Source of the DNA: Geobacter sp. UBA5730
GTDB lineage: Bacteria; Desulfobacterota; Desulfuromonadia; Geobacterales; Pseudopelobacteraceae
Assembly (NCBI GenBank): GCA_002419465.1
Contig: DIGE01000014.1
Span: forward strand, 555,602 to 619,601
Length of the DNA: 64,000 nucleotides
Direction of reading: 5' to 3'
Below are positions 43,823 through 53,129 of this stretch, piece after piece (within the stretch, counting starts at the first letter, position 1; each line of letters begins with the position of its first letter). The notes beneath the pieces were generated by a model. The model worked only from the letters and a program-made list of their open reading frames with translations. It was not told where the DNA came from and did no database searches. The position numbers and the translations under genes were made by a program.

Positions 43823-43889
43823 AAGAACTGTTTTTATAGTCCGATTCCTGTTGCCTTGTCAACAGGTAACCGCTTGAAGGAGCAAACCC

Positions 43890-44807
43890 ATGTCCTCACC
43901 AGACATCCAACAGGCAATTCGCGGCCTGCTCAAGCAACGCAACGCCGTCCTGCTGGCTCATAACTATATGCGGGACGAGGTCCAGGCCATTGCCGACATC
44001 ACCGGCGATTCGCTCCAGCTTTCCCTGGAGGCTGCCCAGACCGATGCCGCAGTGATCGTGTTCTGTGGCGTGCACTTCATGGCCGAATCAGCCGCGATCC
44101 TCTCCCCCGCCAAGACCGTTTTGCTCCCCCGCCCCGATGCCGGCTGCCCGATGGCCGACATGGTGGACGTCAGCGGCCTGCGCGAACTGAAGGCCAAACA
44201 TCCCGGTGTGCCGGTGGTCACCTATGTCAACTCCACTGCCGCGGTCAAGGCTGAGTCCGATATCTGTTGTACCTCGGCCAATGCCGTCTCGGTGGTCAAA
44301 TCTCTGTTGTCCGACTCGTTGATTTTTGCCCCGGACCGCAATCTGGGGCGTTGGATCGCCCGCTTTGTGCCGGACAAACGGTTCATCTACTGGGATGGTT
44401 ACTGTCCGACCCACGAGCGGATGACCCCTGAAGCGGTGCTGCAGAAAAAGGCCGAACACCCCGGCGCCCTGTTCATCTGCCACCCGGAATGTGCTCCGGC
44501 TGTCTCTGACCTGGCCGACCATGTCTGCTCCACCAGCGGCATGTACCGTTACTGCACAACCAGCCCGGCCAAAACCTTCATCATCGGCACCGAGGCCGGC
44601 ATCCTTTTCAAATTACGACAGGACAACCCGGACAAGCAGTTCATCCTGGCCACACCGGCCCTGGTCTGTCCCAACATGAAGCTGACCTCCCTGGAGGATG
44701 TGCTGCTGGCGCTGCAAACCATGCAGCCGGTCGTGCGGGTGCCGGAAGAGGTCCGACTGAAGGCCAAGGCCGCGCTCGATAAGATGCTGGCCGTACCAAG
44801 GGACTGA
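43890..44807 (+). CDS. nadA: Quinolinate synthase
   Basis: A 305-aa NadA that condenses iminoaspartate with dihydroxyacetone phosphate to give quinolinate for NAD synthesis. The three cysteines that ligate its 4Fe-4S cluster fall in VFCGVHFMAE, DICCTSANA and VCSTSGMYRYC. AHNYMRDEVQ and DAGCPMADMV are also conserved. AAGGAG precedes the start. nfo follows after two bases. No nadB or nadC is in the window. Confidence 0.95.
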   Translation: MSSPDIQQAIRGLLKQRNAVLLAHNYMRDEVQAIADITGDSLQLSLEAAQTDAAVIVFCGVHFMAESAAILSPAKTVLLPRPDAGCPMADMVDVSGLRELKAKHPGVPVVTYVNSTAAVKAESDICCTSANAVSVVKSLLSDSLIFAPDRNLGRWIARFVPDKRFIYWDGYCPTHERMTPEAVLQKKAEHPGALFICHPECAPAVSDLADHVCSTSGMYRYCTTSPAKTFIIGTEAGILFKLRQDNPDKQFILATPALVCPNMKLTSLEDVLLALQTMQPVVRVPEEVRLKAKAALDKMLAVPRD

Positions 44808-44809
44808 CC

Positions 44810-45673
44810 ATGCTTGATTATCTCGGCGCACATATGTCAATCTCCGGCGGCCTGCACAAGGCGGTCGAACGAGCGGTTGCTGCCGGTTGCGGCACCTTGC
44901 AGATCTTCACCCGTTCCTCCAACCAGTGGAAAGGCAAGCCGGTCAGCGACAGCGACGCGGCCCTGTTTCGTCAAACCTTTGCTGCGTCAGGCCTGCATGA
45001 AATTATCTCCCACGATATCTACCTGATCAACCTGGCAGCACCGCCAGGCGAGACCCGCGACAAAAGCCTGGCCGCCTTCAGCGAAGAGATGGCTACCTGT
45101 GCCAAGCTGGGTATCAGCAAGATCGTGATGCACCCCGGCTCCCACACCACCGACACGCCCGCAGCCGGTCTTCAACGGGTAATTGAGGCCTTTGACCAGC
45201 TGCTTGCCGCCGTACCGCAGTACGAGGGACTGATACTGCTGGAAACCACCGCCGGCCAAGGCACCAACCTGGGCCGCCACTTCGAGGAGCTGCGCACCAT
45301 CATTGACGGCTCGAAAACCCCGCACCGCTTTGGCATCTGCTTTGACACCTGCCACACCTTTGCAGCCGGCTATGACACCACCAGCCCGCAGGGTTACGCC
45401 GCAGTGATGGACCAGTTCGACCGGATACTGGGCCTGGAACGGCTGCAATGTTTCCACTTCAACGACTCCAAGAAAGGCTTGGGCAGCCGGGTGGATCGCC
45501 ACGACCATATCGGTCAGGGAATGCTGGGACTGGAACCGTTCCGTCAGATCCTGAACGACCCCCGCTTCACCAAGGTTCCCAAAATACTGGAGACCCCCAA
45601 GGGCGACGCCGACGAGATGGACCGAACCAACCTGGCCCTGCTGCGGGGGCTGATCAACGGGTCAAAACAGTAA
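44810..45673 (+). CDS. nfo: Endonuclease IV (AP endonuclease)
   Basis: A 287-aa TIM-barrel enzyme that cuts at abasic sites in base excision repair. Zinc ligand motifs are visible: GAHMSISGGL, HPGSHTTDTP, LETTAGQGTNLG, FDTCHTFAAGYD and HFNDSKKGLGSRVDRHDHIG. The length is normal. It begins two bases after nadA and is probably co-transcribed with it. Confidence 0.96.
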   Translation: MLDYLGAHMSISGGLHKAVERAVAAGCGTLQIFTRSSNQWKGKPVSDSDAALFRQTFAASGLHEIISHDIYLINLAAPPGETRDKSLAAFSEEMATCAKLGISKIVMHPGSHTTDTPAAGLQRVIEAFDQLLAAVPQYEGLILLETTAGQGTNLGRHFEELRTIIDGSKTPHRFGICFDTCHTFAAGYDTTSPQGYAAVMDQFDRILGLERLQCFHFNDSKKGLGSRVDRHDHIGQGMLGLEPFRQILNDPRFTKVPKILETPKGDADEMDRTNLALLRGLINGSKQ

Positions 45674-45695
45674 AACCACGTTTTGTACCGTTGGA

Positions 45696-45724
45696 TTGAC
45701 AGACACACCAAAAACACGTATCTG
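45696..45724 (+). promoter_or_regulatory. Sigma-70-type promoter of the RDD/MoxR operon
   Basis: TTGACA at 45696-45701, a 17-base spacer, then TATCTG at 45719-45724. It sits between nfo and the first gene of the ten-gene cluster. Confidence 0.65.
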
Positions 45725-45766
45725 TTGCAGCCACCTGTTGCACGATCTCGATTATCCGAGGCCTGT

Positions 45767-46615
45767 ATGACGATTCAGTGTCCGCATTGCGGAGCCAGGG
45801 GCCAGCTTGACGATTCAAAACGACCGGTCGGTGTCACCTCGATCAAATGTCCCCGTTGCAATCAGAGTTTCCCGCTCCCACCGCTCGTTTCGGTACAAAC
45901 ACCACCGGCTGAACCGCCACCGTTGCGCCGTTGTCCGGCCTGCGGCGGGATCATTGAGGGCAGCGGCGGACTCTGCAACGCCTGCGATGCCGCACGCACC
46001 CGCCAGGACACCACCACCGCCACACCTCTCCCTGTTGTTGCGCCGGCTGACGGCACCCTCACCGGCACCTGCGAGGTCTGCAAAGGACGCTTTGCCCAAA
46101 GCGAGATGGTCCGCTTCGGCACTACCCAGGTCTGCAGCGCCTGCAAACCGACCTACGTCCAGATGCTCGCCATGGGGCTGGGACGTACTGGTGAGCTGCG
46201 TTATGCCGGTTTCTGGATCCGCTTCGGGGCCAAATTCATCGACGGCATCATCCTTGGTCTGGTCAACTTTGTAACCAGCATGGCCTCCACCCTGCTGGTG
46301 GGCAGCCAGAAATCACCGCAAGCAGCCATTACGGTCCTGGTGCTGAATATGATCATCAATGTGGCCATTGCCGTGGCCTACAACGCCTGGTTCCTGACCA
46401 GCAAGTATCAGGCGACGCCGGGCAAGATCGCCTGCGGCCTGAAGGTGGTTACCGCCGACGGTGTCCGGATCAGCGGCTTGCGTGCGATTGGCCGCTACTT
46501 TGCCGAGATGCTGAGCAGTCTGATCATGGGCATCGGCTATATTATGGTCGCCTTTGATGATGAAAAACGAGCCCTGCATGACCGGATCTGCAACACCCGG
46601 GTAATTTACAAGTAA
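45767..46615 (+). CDS. Zinc-ribbon and RDD-domain membrane protein
   Basis: A 282-aa protein. The N-terminus is an MJ0042-type zinc ribbon (CPHCGARG and CPRCNQSF), followed by two further CxxC pairs (CPACGG with CNAC; CEVC with CSAC). Residues from about 140 form an RDD membrane domain with three or so helices (RYAGFWIRFGAKFIDGIILG, TPGKIACGLKVV, ALHDRICNTRVI). The ATG at 45767 is preferred to an upstream ATG because homologous sequence begins at MTIQCPHC. It opens a co-oriented operon running to 54896. RDD proteins are implicated in transport, but the role here is unknown. Confidence 0.85.
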   Translation: MTIQCPHCGARGQLDDSKRPVGVTSIKCPRCNQSFPLPPLVSVQTPPAEPPPLRRCPACGGIIEGSGGLCNACDAARTRQDTTTATPLPVVAPADGTLTGTCEVCKGRFAQSEMVRFGTTQVCSACKPTYVQMLAMGLGRTGELRYAGFWIRFGAKFIDGIILGLVNFVTSMASTLLVGSQKSPQAAITVLVLNMIINVAIAVAYNAWFLTSKYQATPGKIACGLKVVTADGVRISGLRAIGRYFAEMLSSLIMGIGYIMVAFDDEKRALHDRICNTRVIYK

Positions 46616-47214
46616 TGGCCCCTGACGGTCGCCAGCCTTTCCCGTTGCTGTGTAGTTCCTGCCACCGGCCGCTGCCGACCGAACAGTGCAACAACGCTGA
46701 ATCATTCCGTTGCCCGCACTGCTCGGTCCAGTTGCAGGTTGAACTGTTTCCGGCCATGTTGCGGGCACTCAACGAGCAGGGCACGCTGGGAGCCGTTGCC
46801 GGCGACGGCGAGGCCAGCTGCTTCTACCATCCTGACAAACAGGCGGCCACAGTCTGCAGCAGCTGTGGCCGTTTTCTCTGCAGCCTCTGTGAGATAGATC
46901 TGGCCGGGCAGTGCCTCTGCCCGGTCTGTTTTGAACAGGGCCGCCAATCCGAGCAGATTGCCAGCCTGGTCAACAAACGGGTGCTGCACGACAGCATCGC
47001 TCTGAGCGTTGCCCTGGTGCCGCTTCTCATCTGGCCCGTTACCCTGATCACTGCGCCGATCGCCTTCTCTCTGTCCATCTACGCCTGGCGGAAACCCACC
47101 AGCATCCTGCGCCGCACCAAGCTTCGCCTGCTGGCCGCGCTCTTCTTCTCGGGCGTACAGATAGTAGGTTGGGGCGTGTTGGCGGTAGTTCTGCTACAGA
47201 AATGGATCTCATGA
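46615..47214 (+). CDS. Zinc-finger (B-box-like) membrane protein
   Basis: A 199-aa protein with three metal-binding-like modules: CSSCHRPL with CPHC, then a B-box-like CFYHPDKQAATVCSSCGRFL followed by CSLC and CPVC. Two or three membrane helices fill the C-terminus (ALVPLLIWPVTLITAPIAFS and the last 30 residues). Its ATG overlaps the previous stop by one base (TAATG). No enzyme motif is visible; it may be a scaffold in a membrane complex. Confidence 0.78.
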   Translation: MAPDGRQPFPLLCSSCHRPLPTEQCNNAESFRCPHCSVQLQVELFPAMLRALNEQGTLGAVAGDGEASCFYHPDKQAATVCSSCGRFLCSLCEIDLAGQCLCPVCFEQGRQSEQIASLVNKRVLHDSIALSVALVPLLIWPVTLITAPIAFSLSIYAWRKPTSILRRTKLRLLAALFFSGVQIVGWGVLAVVLLQKWIS

Positions 47215-47756
47215 CCAACCCCAGCCAACCGACCAGTTACCGCCGGCTTGCCAGAGGCACCATCGCCCTGGTGATGCGCTGTTCTCTCTGGCTGGGGGAT
47301 GACCACCTGCTGGCGGTCAAATCCACCGGTTACACCGAGGACTACACCCGGATCTACCTGAAGGACCTGAAAGGGGTCGTGGCCCACCGCACCAAAAGCT
47401 GGCTGGTGGCCAATCTGATCCTCGGCATCCTGGTGGCCCTGCTCGGTCTGGGCATCATCAACACCGACGACCTCTTCTCAGCCGGTACCATCACGCTGAT
47501 GTTCATGGGCAGCCCGTTTCTGATCGCCCTGCTGATCAACCTGCTACAGGGACCCACCTGTAAGACCAGCCTGCTGACCCCGCTGGGGCCGGTGGAGATT
47601 CCCGCCCTGACACGCACCCGCAGGGTGGCCCGCCTGATCCGCGAGTTGTGCCCCCTGGTTGCCGCACGCCAGGGCAGCATGCTGCGCAGCGAGCTGCTGA
47701 ACCGCTATGACGCCCAACGGTCCGGCACCGGCACGACACCAACCCCCTCCCCATGA
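47211..47756 (+). CDS. Conserved membrane protein of the MoxR cluster, unknown function
   Basis: A 181-aa protein whose ATG at 47211 overlaps the upstream stop as ATGA; longer frames re-read the previous gene. Residues 1-60 are soluble and include a PH-like stretch (LLAVKSTGYTEDYTRIYLKD, with VVAHRT), followed by two membrane helices (LILGILVALLGLGII and LMFMGSPFLIALLINLL) and a basic tail. No named domain was recognised with certainty. Confidence 0.7.
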   Translation: MTNPSQPTSYRRLARGTIALVMRCSLWLGDDHLLAVKSTGYTEDYTRIYLKDLKGVVAHRTKSWLVANLILGILVALLGLGIINTDDLFSAGTITLMFMGSPFLIALLINLLQGPTCKTSLLTPLGPVEIPALTRTRRVARLIRELCPLVAARQGSMLRSELLNRYDAQRSGTGTTPTPSP

Positions 47757-48076
47757 GCACCCTGAAGGTCCAGCGCTGTTTCAACCACCGACAGCGCGAG
47801 GCAGTTGCCCGCTGCGCAACCTGTGGCAACTATTTCTGCCGGGAATGCGTCACCGAGCACGCCGGCCGGATGACCTGCGCCCGTTGCCTGGGCCAGCCGG
47901 CTGCGATCAAACCGCGCTTGCAGATCGTACCGCTGCTGACCGGCACGCTGCTGCTGGGTGTCGGCCTGGTGATCCTCTGGTTCTGCTTCTTTCTGGCCGG
48001 TCGCGTCCTGCTGGCCATCCCCACGGCGGTCCATGAAGGGACCATCTGGAGCTTCCTGGGGGCGCTGCTGCGATGA
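47753..48076 (+). CDS. Small B-box zinc-finger membrane protein
   Basis: A 107-aa protein with an N-terminal B-box-type zinc finger (CFNHRQREAVARCATCGNYF, then CRECVTEHAGRMTCARC) and one or two membrane helices (LLTGTLLLGVGLVILWFCFF). It overlaps the genes on both sides by four bases. The same finger type appears in the gene at 46615, so the two may be paralogous parts of one complex. Confidence 0.75.
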   Translation: MSTLKVQRCFNHRQREAVARCATCGNYFCRECVTEHAGRMTCARCLGQPAAIKPRLQIVPLLTGTLLLGVGLVILWFCFFLAGRVLLAIPTAVHEGTIWSFLGALLR

Positions 48077-49707
48077 TCCGTATTCCCAAAAGCCGCGAGA
48101 AGGGAGTCGGAGCTGTGGAGCTGCTGGAGCAGGCCACGGCCCTGCTGCGCAGCACCCCCCTGGCGACCCTGGCCTGCTACTACCTGGGCACACTGCCCTT
48201 TCTGCTGGGACTGCTCTGGTTCTGGGCCGACATGAGCAGAAGCGCCGATGCCCACCTGCGGCTGGCCGGTGGAGCACTGGCACTGGCGCTGCTGTTTGTC
48301 TGGATGAAGGTCTGGCAGGCCCGTTTTGCCGGGTTGCTGCTGACCCAACTGGGCGGACAGCGGCAGTTGCCCGCGCTGGCGGGCACCATCATGGTGCAGG
48401 CAGGACTACAACCCTGGGGGTTTATCATCCTGCCGCTGGCTGCCCTGCTGACCCTGCCGCTCTGCTGGTGTTTCGCCTTTTTCCAGAACATCACCGTGCT
48501 GGGCGGACCGGACAGCCGCAGCGTACAACGCAAAGCCCGCCGGCTGGCCCTGCTCTGGCCCGGCCAGAATCATCTCCTGGTAACGCTGCTGGCACTGATC
48601 AGCCTGGTGTTGTTCATCAACATCGCCCTGGGCGCTTTTTTCCTGCCCCGTCTGCTGAAAATGCTGTTCGGCATTGAATCACTGTTTACCCGCAGCAACC
48701 TGATGCTGCTCAACTCCACCTTCTGGGCGGCCGTGGCCGCTGCAACCCACCTCTGCACCGATCCGCTGAGCAAGGCCTGCTACGTGCTGCGCTGCCACTA
48801 CGGCGAATCGCTGGCCAGCGGAGCCGATCTGCGGGCACAGCTGAAAGCGCTGGGTGACCGTTCGATGCCGCTGATCCTGGCGTTGACCATGGCAGCGCTA
48901 CTCGGCTACAGTGCCCCGGCACTCAGCGCCGAACCGCAACCGGTTGCCCAGTTGCAGCAGCGCGCTGCACAGCTTGACCACTCCATCGAACAGGTGATCG
49001 CCAGCCCCCGCTTTGCCTGGCGACTGCCCCGGGAAGGTGGACGTCTTGAGAAACAGGAACTGCCCGGCTTCCTGCGGGCCTCCCTGGAATGGCTGCAAGA
49101 TGCCATGACGACGGTCGGCGGTTGGATCAAGCATCTGACGGACTGGCTGGCTAAAAAGCTGCCCAGGCCAAAACTGCCTGGCGGCGGCAATGGCAGGGGA
49201 GCCGGTTTCGGTGAGTACGCCCTGGCGCTGCTGTACGGTCTGCTGGCCCTGTTGCTGGCTGGCGCTGCTATCTTTGCCTGGCGTCATCTGCGCCGGGGCA
49301 ACCGGCAGCAACCGCAGCTGGCAACCCGGCTTGTGACGGCGGAACCGGACTTAAACGACGAAGCTCTGACGGCCGATGAACTCAGTGAAGATCGCTGGGC
49401 CGCTCTGGCCCGCGAACTCTTGGTAAAAGGGGACGTGCGGCTGGGGCTGCGGGCGATGTATCTTGCCACCCTGGCTTGTCTGGCCGAAGCACGGCTGCTG
49501 GTGATTATCCGCTGCAAGACCAACCACGACTATGAACGTGAACTGCTGCGCTTCAGCCATGCCATGCCGGGCGTCAGCGAGGCCTTTTCGCTGAACCTGC
49601 GGATATTTGAAGGGGCCTGGTATGGCATGCATCTGCCGGATCAGGGCACCCTGCAGCAATATCTGGACAATCACGCCAGGATCAGGAGTGAACTCCGTGC
49701 GCAGTAA
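48073..49707 (+). CDS. DUF4129-containing membrane protein
   Basis: A 544-aa protein with about six N-terminal helices (to about 280), a periplasmic helical segment, another helix (ALALLYGLLALLLAGAAIFA) and a C-terminal DUF4129 domain (DRWAALARELLVKGDVRLGL, then LAEARLLVIIRCKTNHDYER). DUF4129 proteins regularly accompany MoxR and DUF58 genes and have been suggested to act in cell-surface or protease-linked assemblies. It overlaps the next gene, which starts with GTG. Confidence 0.82.
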   Translation: MIRIPKSREKGVGAVELLEQATALLRSTPLATLACYYLGTLPFLLGLLWFWADMSRSADAHLRLAGGALALALLFVWMKVWQARFAGLLLTQLGGQRQLPALAGTIMVQAGLQPWGFIILPLAALLTLPLCWCFAFFQNITVLGGPDSRSVQRKARRLALLWPGQNHLLVTLLALISLVLFINIALGAFFLPRLLKMLFGIESLFTRSNLMLLNSTFWAAVAAATHLCTDPLSKACYVLRCHYGESLASGADLRAQLKALGDRSMPLILALTMAALLGYSAPALSAEPQPVAQLQQRAAQLDHSIEQVIASPRFAWRLPREGGRLEKQELPGFLRASLEWLQDAMTTVGGWIKHLTDWLAKKLPRPKLPGGGNGRGAGFGEYALALLYGLLALLLAGAAIFAWRHLRRGNRQQPQLATRLVTAEPDLNDEALTADELSEDRWAALARELLVKGDVRLGLRAMYLATLACLAEARLLVIIRCKTNHDYERELLRFSHAMPGVSEAFSLNLRIFEGAWYGMHLPDQGTLQQYLDNHARIRSELRAQ

Positions 49708-50833
49708 ACTCCTGATCAGCGCCCTGCTGTTGCTGCTGCTTGTGTCGGCGCTGGCGATCTACCAGCTGTTTGTGTTGCGGTTCGAAAACGGTGATCTGTT
49801 CCCTCCCGGCTCATCCCTGCGCAGTGATCCGCTGGGCAGCATGGCCCTCTACCTGGCCCTGGAACGCACTGCCGGAATCAACCTGCGCCGCAATTATCGT
49901 CCCTTCGACCACCAGCAGCCGACCGGCAGCACCATCCTGCTGTTAGGCATCGACCATCAGCGCCTGCTGACCGCCAGCAAACAGGATTCGGCGCAGCTTG
50001 AGCAACTGGCCGGGAGGGGCAACCGGGTGGTGATCGCCTTCACGCCGGCCAACGGACCTGCCACAGCAGCGGCTACCGGGGCAGGAGACCAAAAAAAATC
50101 GCCCGGCGCCTGGGGGGTCACCCCTGAGCTGCTACCGGACGAGCCGGGCAGTTCACCGCGTACACCGCTACGGGGTACCCTGGTGGATACCACCACGGCG
50201 CTGCCGCAGGAGGCGCTGTTCCACTCACGTCTGACCCTGCAGTCCCCACTCACCGGCTGGCAGGTGATCTATGCCGCACAGGACCGGCCGGTACTGCTGG
50301 AGCGCCGGTTCGGCACCGGCAGCCTGGTGCTGGTGGCGGACAGCTCCATCTTCAGCAACCAGCGGATGAAAGAGGACCGCCAGCCGGCCTTGCTGGCCTG
50401 GCTGATGGGTGCTAACCGGACCGTCATCTTTGATGAGTCCCACCTGGGGGTGACCGAACAGGGCGGTATCATGGCCCTGATTCGCCGTTTCGGCCTGCTG
50501 CCGCTGCTGGCGGTCCTGCTGCTGCTGGCCGGGCTCTACCTCTGGCGGGCCTCCATCCCGCTGGCCCCGGACAACAGCGCACAATCCGCCGGCCCAACGA
50601 TGGGCGTGACCCATGACAGCTTCAGCGGCCTGGTCAACCTGCTGCGGCGCAATATTCCGTCTGACCAGCTATTGGCGGTTTGCTACCAGGAGTGGCAACG
50701 CTCCTTCGCACGAGAAATCAAGGATGATCCAGTATTCCGCAAGGAACTGCATGATGCGGTCAGCCGCAGCGCCGACCCGATCAGCGGCTATCAGCGGGTG
50801 GCCCGTTTGCAGGCAGAGAGGAAGATACGATGA
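49697..50833 (+). CDS. DUF4350-like membrane-anchored protein
   Basis: A 378-aa protein started at the GTG at 49697, eight bases after AGGAG and overlapping the previous stop. It has an N-terminal helix (LLISALLLLLLVSALAIY), a large extracytoplasmic glutamine-amidotransferase-like region (PPGSSLRSDPLGSMALYLAL, IVVDS-like VLVADSSIFSNQ), a second helix (FGLLPLLAVLLLLAGLYLW) and a cytoplasmic tail. The order after DUF4129 and before MoxR is the usual one for DUF4350. Function unknown. Confidence 0.78.
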   Translation: MRSKLLISALLLLLLVSALAIYQLFVLRFENGDLFPPGSSLRSDPLGSMALYLALERTAGINLRRNYRPFDHQQPTGSTILLLGIDHQRLLTASKQDSAQLEQLAGRGNRVVIAFTPANGPATAAATGAGDQKKSPGAWGVTPELLPDEPGSSPRTPLRGTLVDTTTALPQEALFHSRLTLQSPLTGWQVIYAAQDRPVLLERRFGTGSLVLVADSSIFSNQRMKEDRQPALLAWLMGANRTVIFDESHLGVTEQGGIMALIRRFGLLPLLAVLLLLAGLYLWRASIPLAPDNSAQSAGPTMGVTHDSFSGLVNLLRRNIPSDQLLAVCYQEWQRSFAREIKDDPVFRKELHDAVSRSADPISGYQRVARLQAERKIR

Positions 50834-51795
50834 ATCAGGGATTACAGCAGTTGATCGCAGTGGTGAAGGCGTTAAAAGGGGAGCTGGGCAAGGTGGTGAT
50901 CGGCCAGCACGAGGTGATCGACCGTCTGCTGGTGGCACTGTTAACCGGACAGCATGCCCTGATCGAAGGTGTGCCGGGGATCGGCAAAACCCTGCTGGTG
51001 CGGGCCCTGGCCAAGACCCTGGGCGGCCGTTTCGCCCGGATTCAGTTCACCCCCGACCTGATGCCGGCCGACATCACCGGCACCAACATCTTCAACATGA
51101 AGGACAACGAATTTGTGCTGAACCCCGGACCGATCTTCTGCAACTTCCTGCTGGCCGACGAGATCAACCGCGCCCCGGCCAAGACCCAATCGGCCCTGCT
51201 ACAGGCCATGCAAGAGCGGATGGTGACGATTGACCGTAAGAATTACGCCCTGCCGGCCAGTTTCACGGTCTTTGCCACCCAGAACCCGGTGGAGTTCGAG
51301 GGCACCTACCCCCTGCCGGAGGCCCAGAAAGACCGCTTCATGCTCAAGATCACCATGCCGCCCCCCAGCCGGGATGAGGAACTGGCCCTGGTAAAACGCA
51401 CCCTGGGTCCAGAGGCCCCCGAGGCGGTACTGGCCACCGATGCGGTGCGCTGCGTGATCAATGCCGACGATCTGGTAACCCTGCGCCGTGCGCTGATGGA
51501 TCTGGTAGTCCAGGACGAGATCGCCACCTACGCCCTGGAGGTGGTGCGGGCCACCCGCAGCCACCATGCCGTATTGCTGGGTGGTGGACCCCGGGCCTCC
51601 CAGTCGCTGATTTTGGCGGCCAGGGCCGCGGCAGCCGTGGCCGGACACGATTTCATCACCCCGGACGACATCAAGCTGATGGCCCTGCCGGTGCTGGAAC
51701 ACCGCCTGATCCTGCAGCCTGACTACGAGGTCGAGGGACTGACCCCGGCCGAGGTGATCGGTTCGATCCTGCAGGAGGTCACGGTCCCCCGGTGA
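50830..51795 (+). CDS. MoxR-family AAA ATPase
   Basis: A 321-aa AAA+ ATPase with Walker A GVPGIGKT (47-54), Walker B LLADEIN (D110, E111), sensor 1 FATQNPVEFEGTYPLPEAQ and an arginine finger region (KDRFML). MoxR ATPases remodel or activate partner proteins, commonly one with a VWA or DUF58 domain. It overlaps the DUF58 gene by GTGA, so the two are probably partners. Confidence 0.94.
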   Translation: MNQGLQQLIAVVKALKGELGKVVIGQHEVIDRLLVALLTGQHALIEGVPGIGKTLLVRALAKTLGGRFARIQFTPDLMPADITGTNIFNMKDNEFVLNPGPIFCNFLLADEINRAPAKTQSALLQAMQERMVTIDRKNYALPASFTVFATQNPVEFEGTYPLPEAQKDRFMLKITMPPPSRDEELALVKRTLGPEAPEAVLATDAVRCVINADDLVTLRRALMDLVVQDEIATYALEVVRATRSHHAVLLGGGPRASQSLILAARAAAAVAGHDFITPDDIKLMALPVLEHRLILQPDYEVEGLTPAEVIGSILQEVTVPR

Positions 51796-53129
51796 TCATC
51801 CCGGCCCCGGCCATACTGCGTCTGGTGGCAGCTACCCTGCTGCCGGCAGCGCTGCTGTACGCCATGGCGCCGCAGTTGCGGCCGCTGCTGGTCATGGTTC
51901 CGCCACTGGTGGGGCTGGTTGCCCTGGCCGACCTGCTGGCAGCCCTGCGACGTCGCAACGGTATCAGCCTGACCGTTCCCGGCAAGCTCTCGCTGATCTG
52001 TGGACGGCCTGCCGAACTGCCAATCACCATCCGTTCCATCGACGGCGCCCACAGGGAACTGCTGGTGGGCCTGGCGCTACCCCGCTGGTTCGAAGCTCCC
52101 TTTCGCGAGAGCCTGGTCAGCCTGCCGGGCACTGATCAGGCGCTGCTGCTGAACTGGCCCCTGACCGGCACGCGCCGGGGCAGCTTCCGGCTGACCCACT
52201 GCGACCTGCGGGTCAATTCGTTATTCCGGCTCTGGCAGATCCAAACACGCCACGCAACCACCACCGAACTGCGGGTCTACCCTAACCTGCGGGTCGAACG
52301 CCGCCGGCTGGCAGCCCTGTTTCTGGAACGCAACGACCGCCAGGTACGGGCCCAGCGTCAACGGGGCCAGGGCCGTGAGTTTGACAAGCTGCGTCAGTAC
52401 CAACCCGGTGACAGCCTGGGGGATATCCACTGGAAAGCCACCGCCAAACGAGGCCAACTGATTACCAAAGAGTTTCAGATCGAGCGGACCCAGGAGGTCT
52501 ATCTACTGCTGGACAGCTCACGGCTGAGCGGCCGGCCGGTGCCCTCCGCCGGGGGCGGCAACGAGCCCTTCCTGGAACAGAGCATCCGCACCGCCTTGTT
52601 GCTCGGCTCGGTGGCCCAGCGCCAGGGTGACCTGTTCGGGGTGGCCGCCTTTGGCAGCCGGGTACAGGGTTTTGTACGGGCCAAATCGGGCAAGCCGCAC
52701 TTCGGCCACTGCCGCGACCTGCTCTACACCATCCAGCCGGGGGAAGATACCCCCGACTTCGGCGAGTTGGCCAGTTTTCTGGCGGCCCGTCTGCGTCGTC
52801 GCGCCCTGCTGATCTTCATCACCCCCCTGGATGAGCAGGCCCTGGCCGAGGAGTTTGTGCGCGCCATCAGGATTTTGGCCCGTCGGCACCTGATCTGTGT
52901 GGCCATGCCCCAACCCGCCGGCGCGGTGCCCCTGTTCGGCGACGCGCCCGTTCAGGAGCTGGACGACCTCTATCGCCAACTGGCCGGCCACATCAGCTGG
53001 CACCAGCTGCGGGAGCTGCAACAGTCGCTGCGCCTGCAGGGAGTCAGGCTGTTTCTGGTCAAGGACGAGCGGTTGAGTGCCGACCTGATTTCGCACTACC
53101 TGGATGTGAAACGGAGACAGCTACTGTGA
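51792..53129 (+). CDS. DUF58-domain protein
   Basis: A 445-aa protein starting at GTG 51792. Two N-terminal helices (ATLLPAALLYAMAPQLRPLL, VPPLVGLVALADLLAAL) precede a beta-rich segment and the DUF58 core, LRQYQPGDSLGDIHWKATAK, and a VWA-like fold with YLLLDSSRLSG. DUF58 proteins always travel with MoxR and are taken to be its client. The gene overlaps both neighbours. Confidence 0.92.
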   Translation: MIIPAPAILRLVAATLLPAALLYAMAPQLRPLLVMVPPLVGLVALADLLAALRRRNGISLTVPGKLSLICGRPAELPITIRSIDGAHRELLVGLALPRWFEAPFRESLVSLPGTDQALLLNWPLTGTRRGSFRLTHCDLRVNSLFRLWQIQTRHATTTELRVYPNLRVERRRLAALFLERNDRQVRAQRQRGQGREFDKLRQYQPGDSLGDIHWKATAKRGQLITKEFQIERTQEVYLLLDSSRLSGRPVPSAGGGNEPFLEQSIRTALLLGSVAQRQGDLFGVAAFGSRVQGFVRAKSGKPHFGHCRDLLYTIQPGEDTPDFGELASFLAARLRRRALLIFITPLDEQALAEEFVRAIRILARRHLICVAMPQPAGAVPLFGDAPVQELDDLYRQLAGHISWHQLRELQQSLRLQGVRLFLVKDERLSADLISHYLDVKRRQLL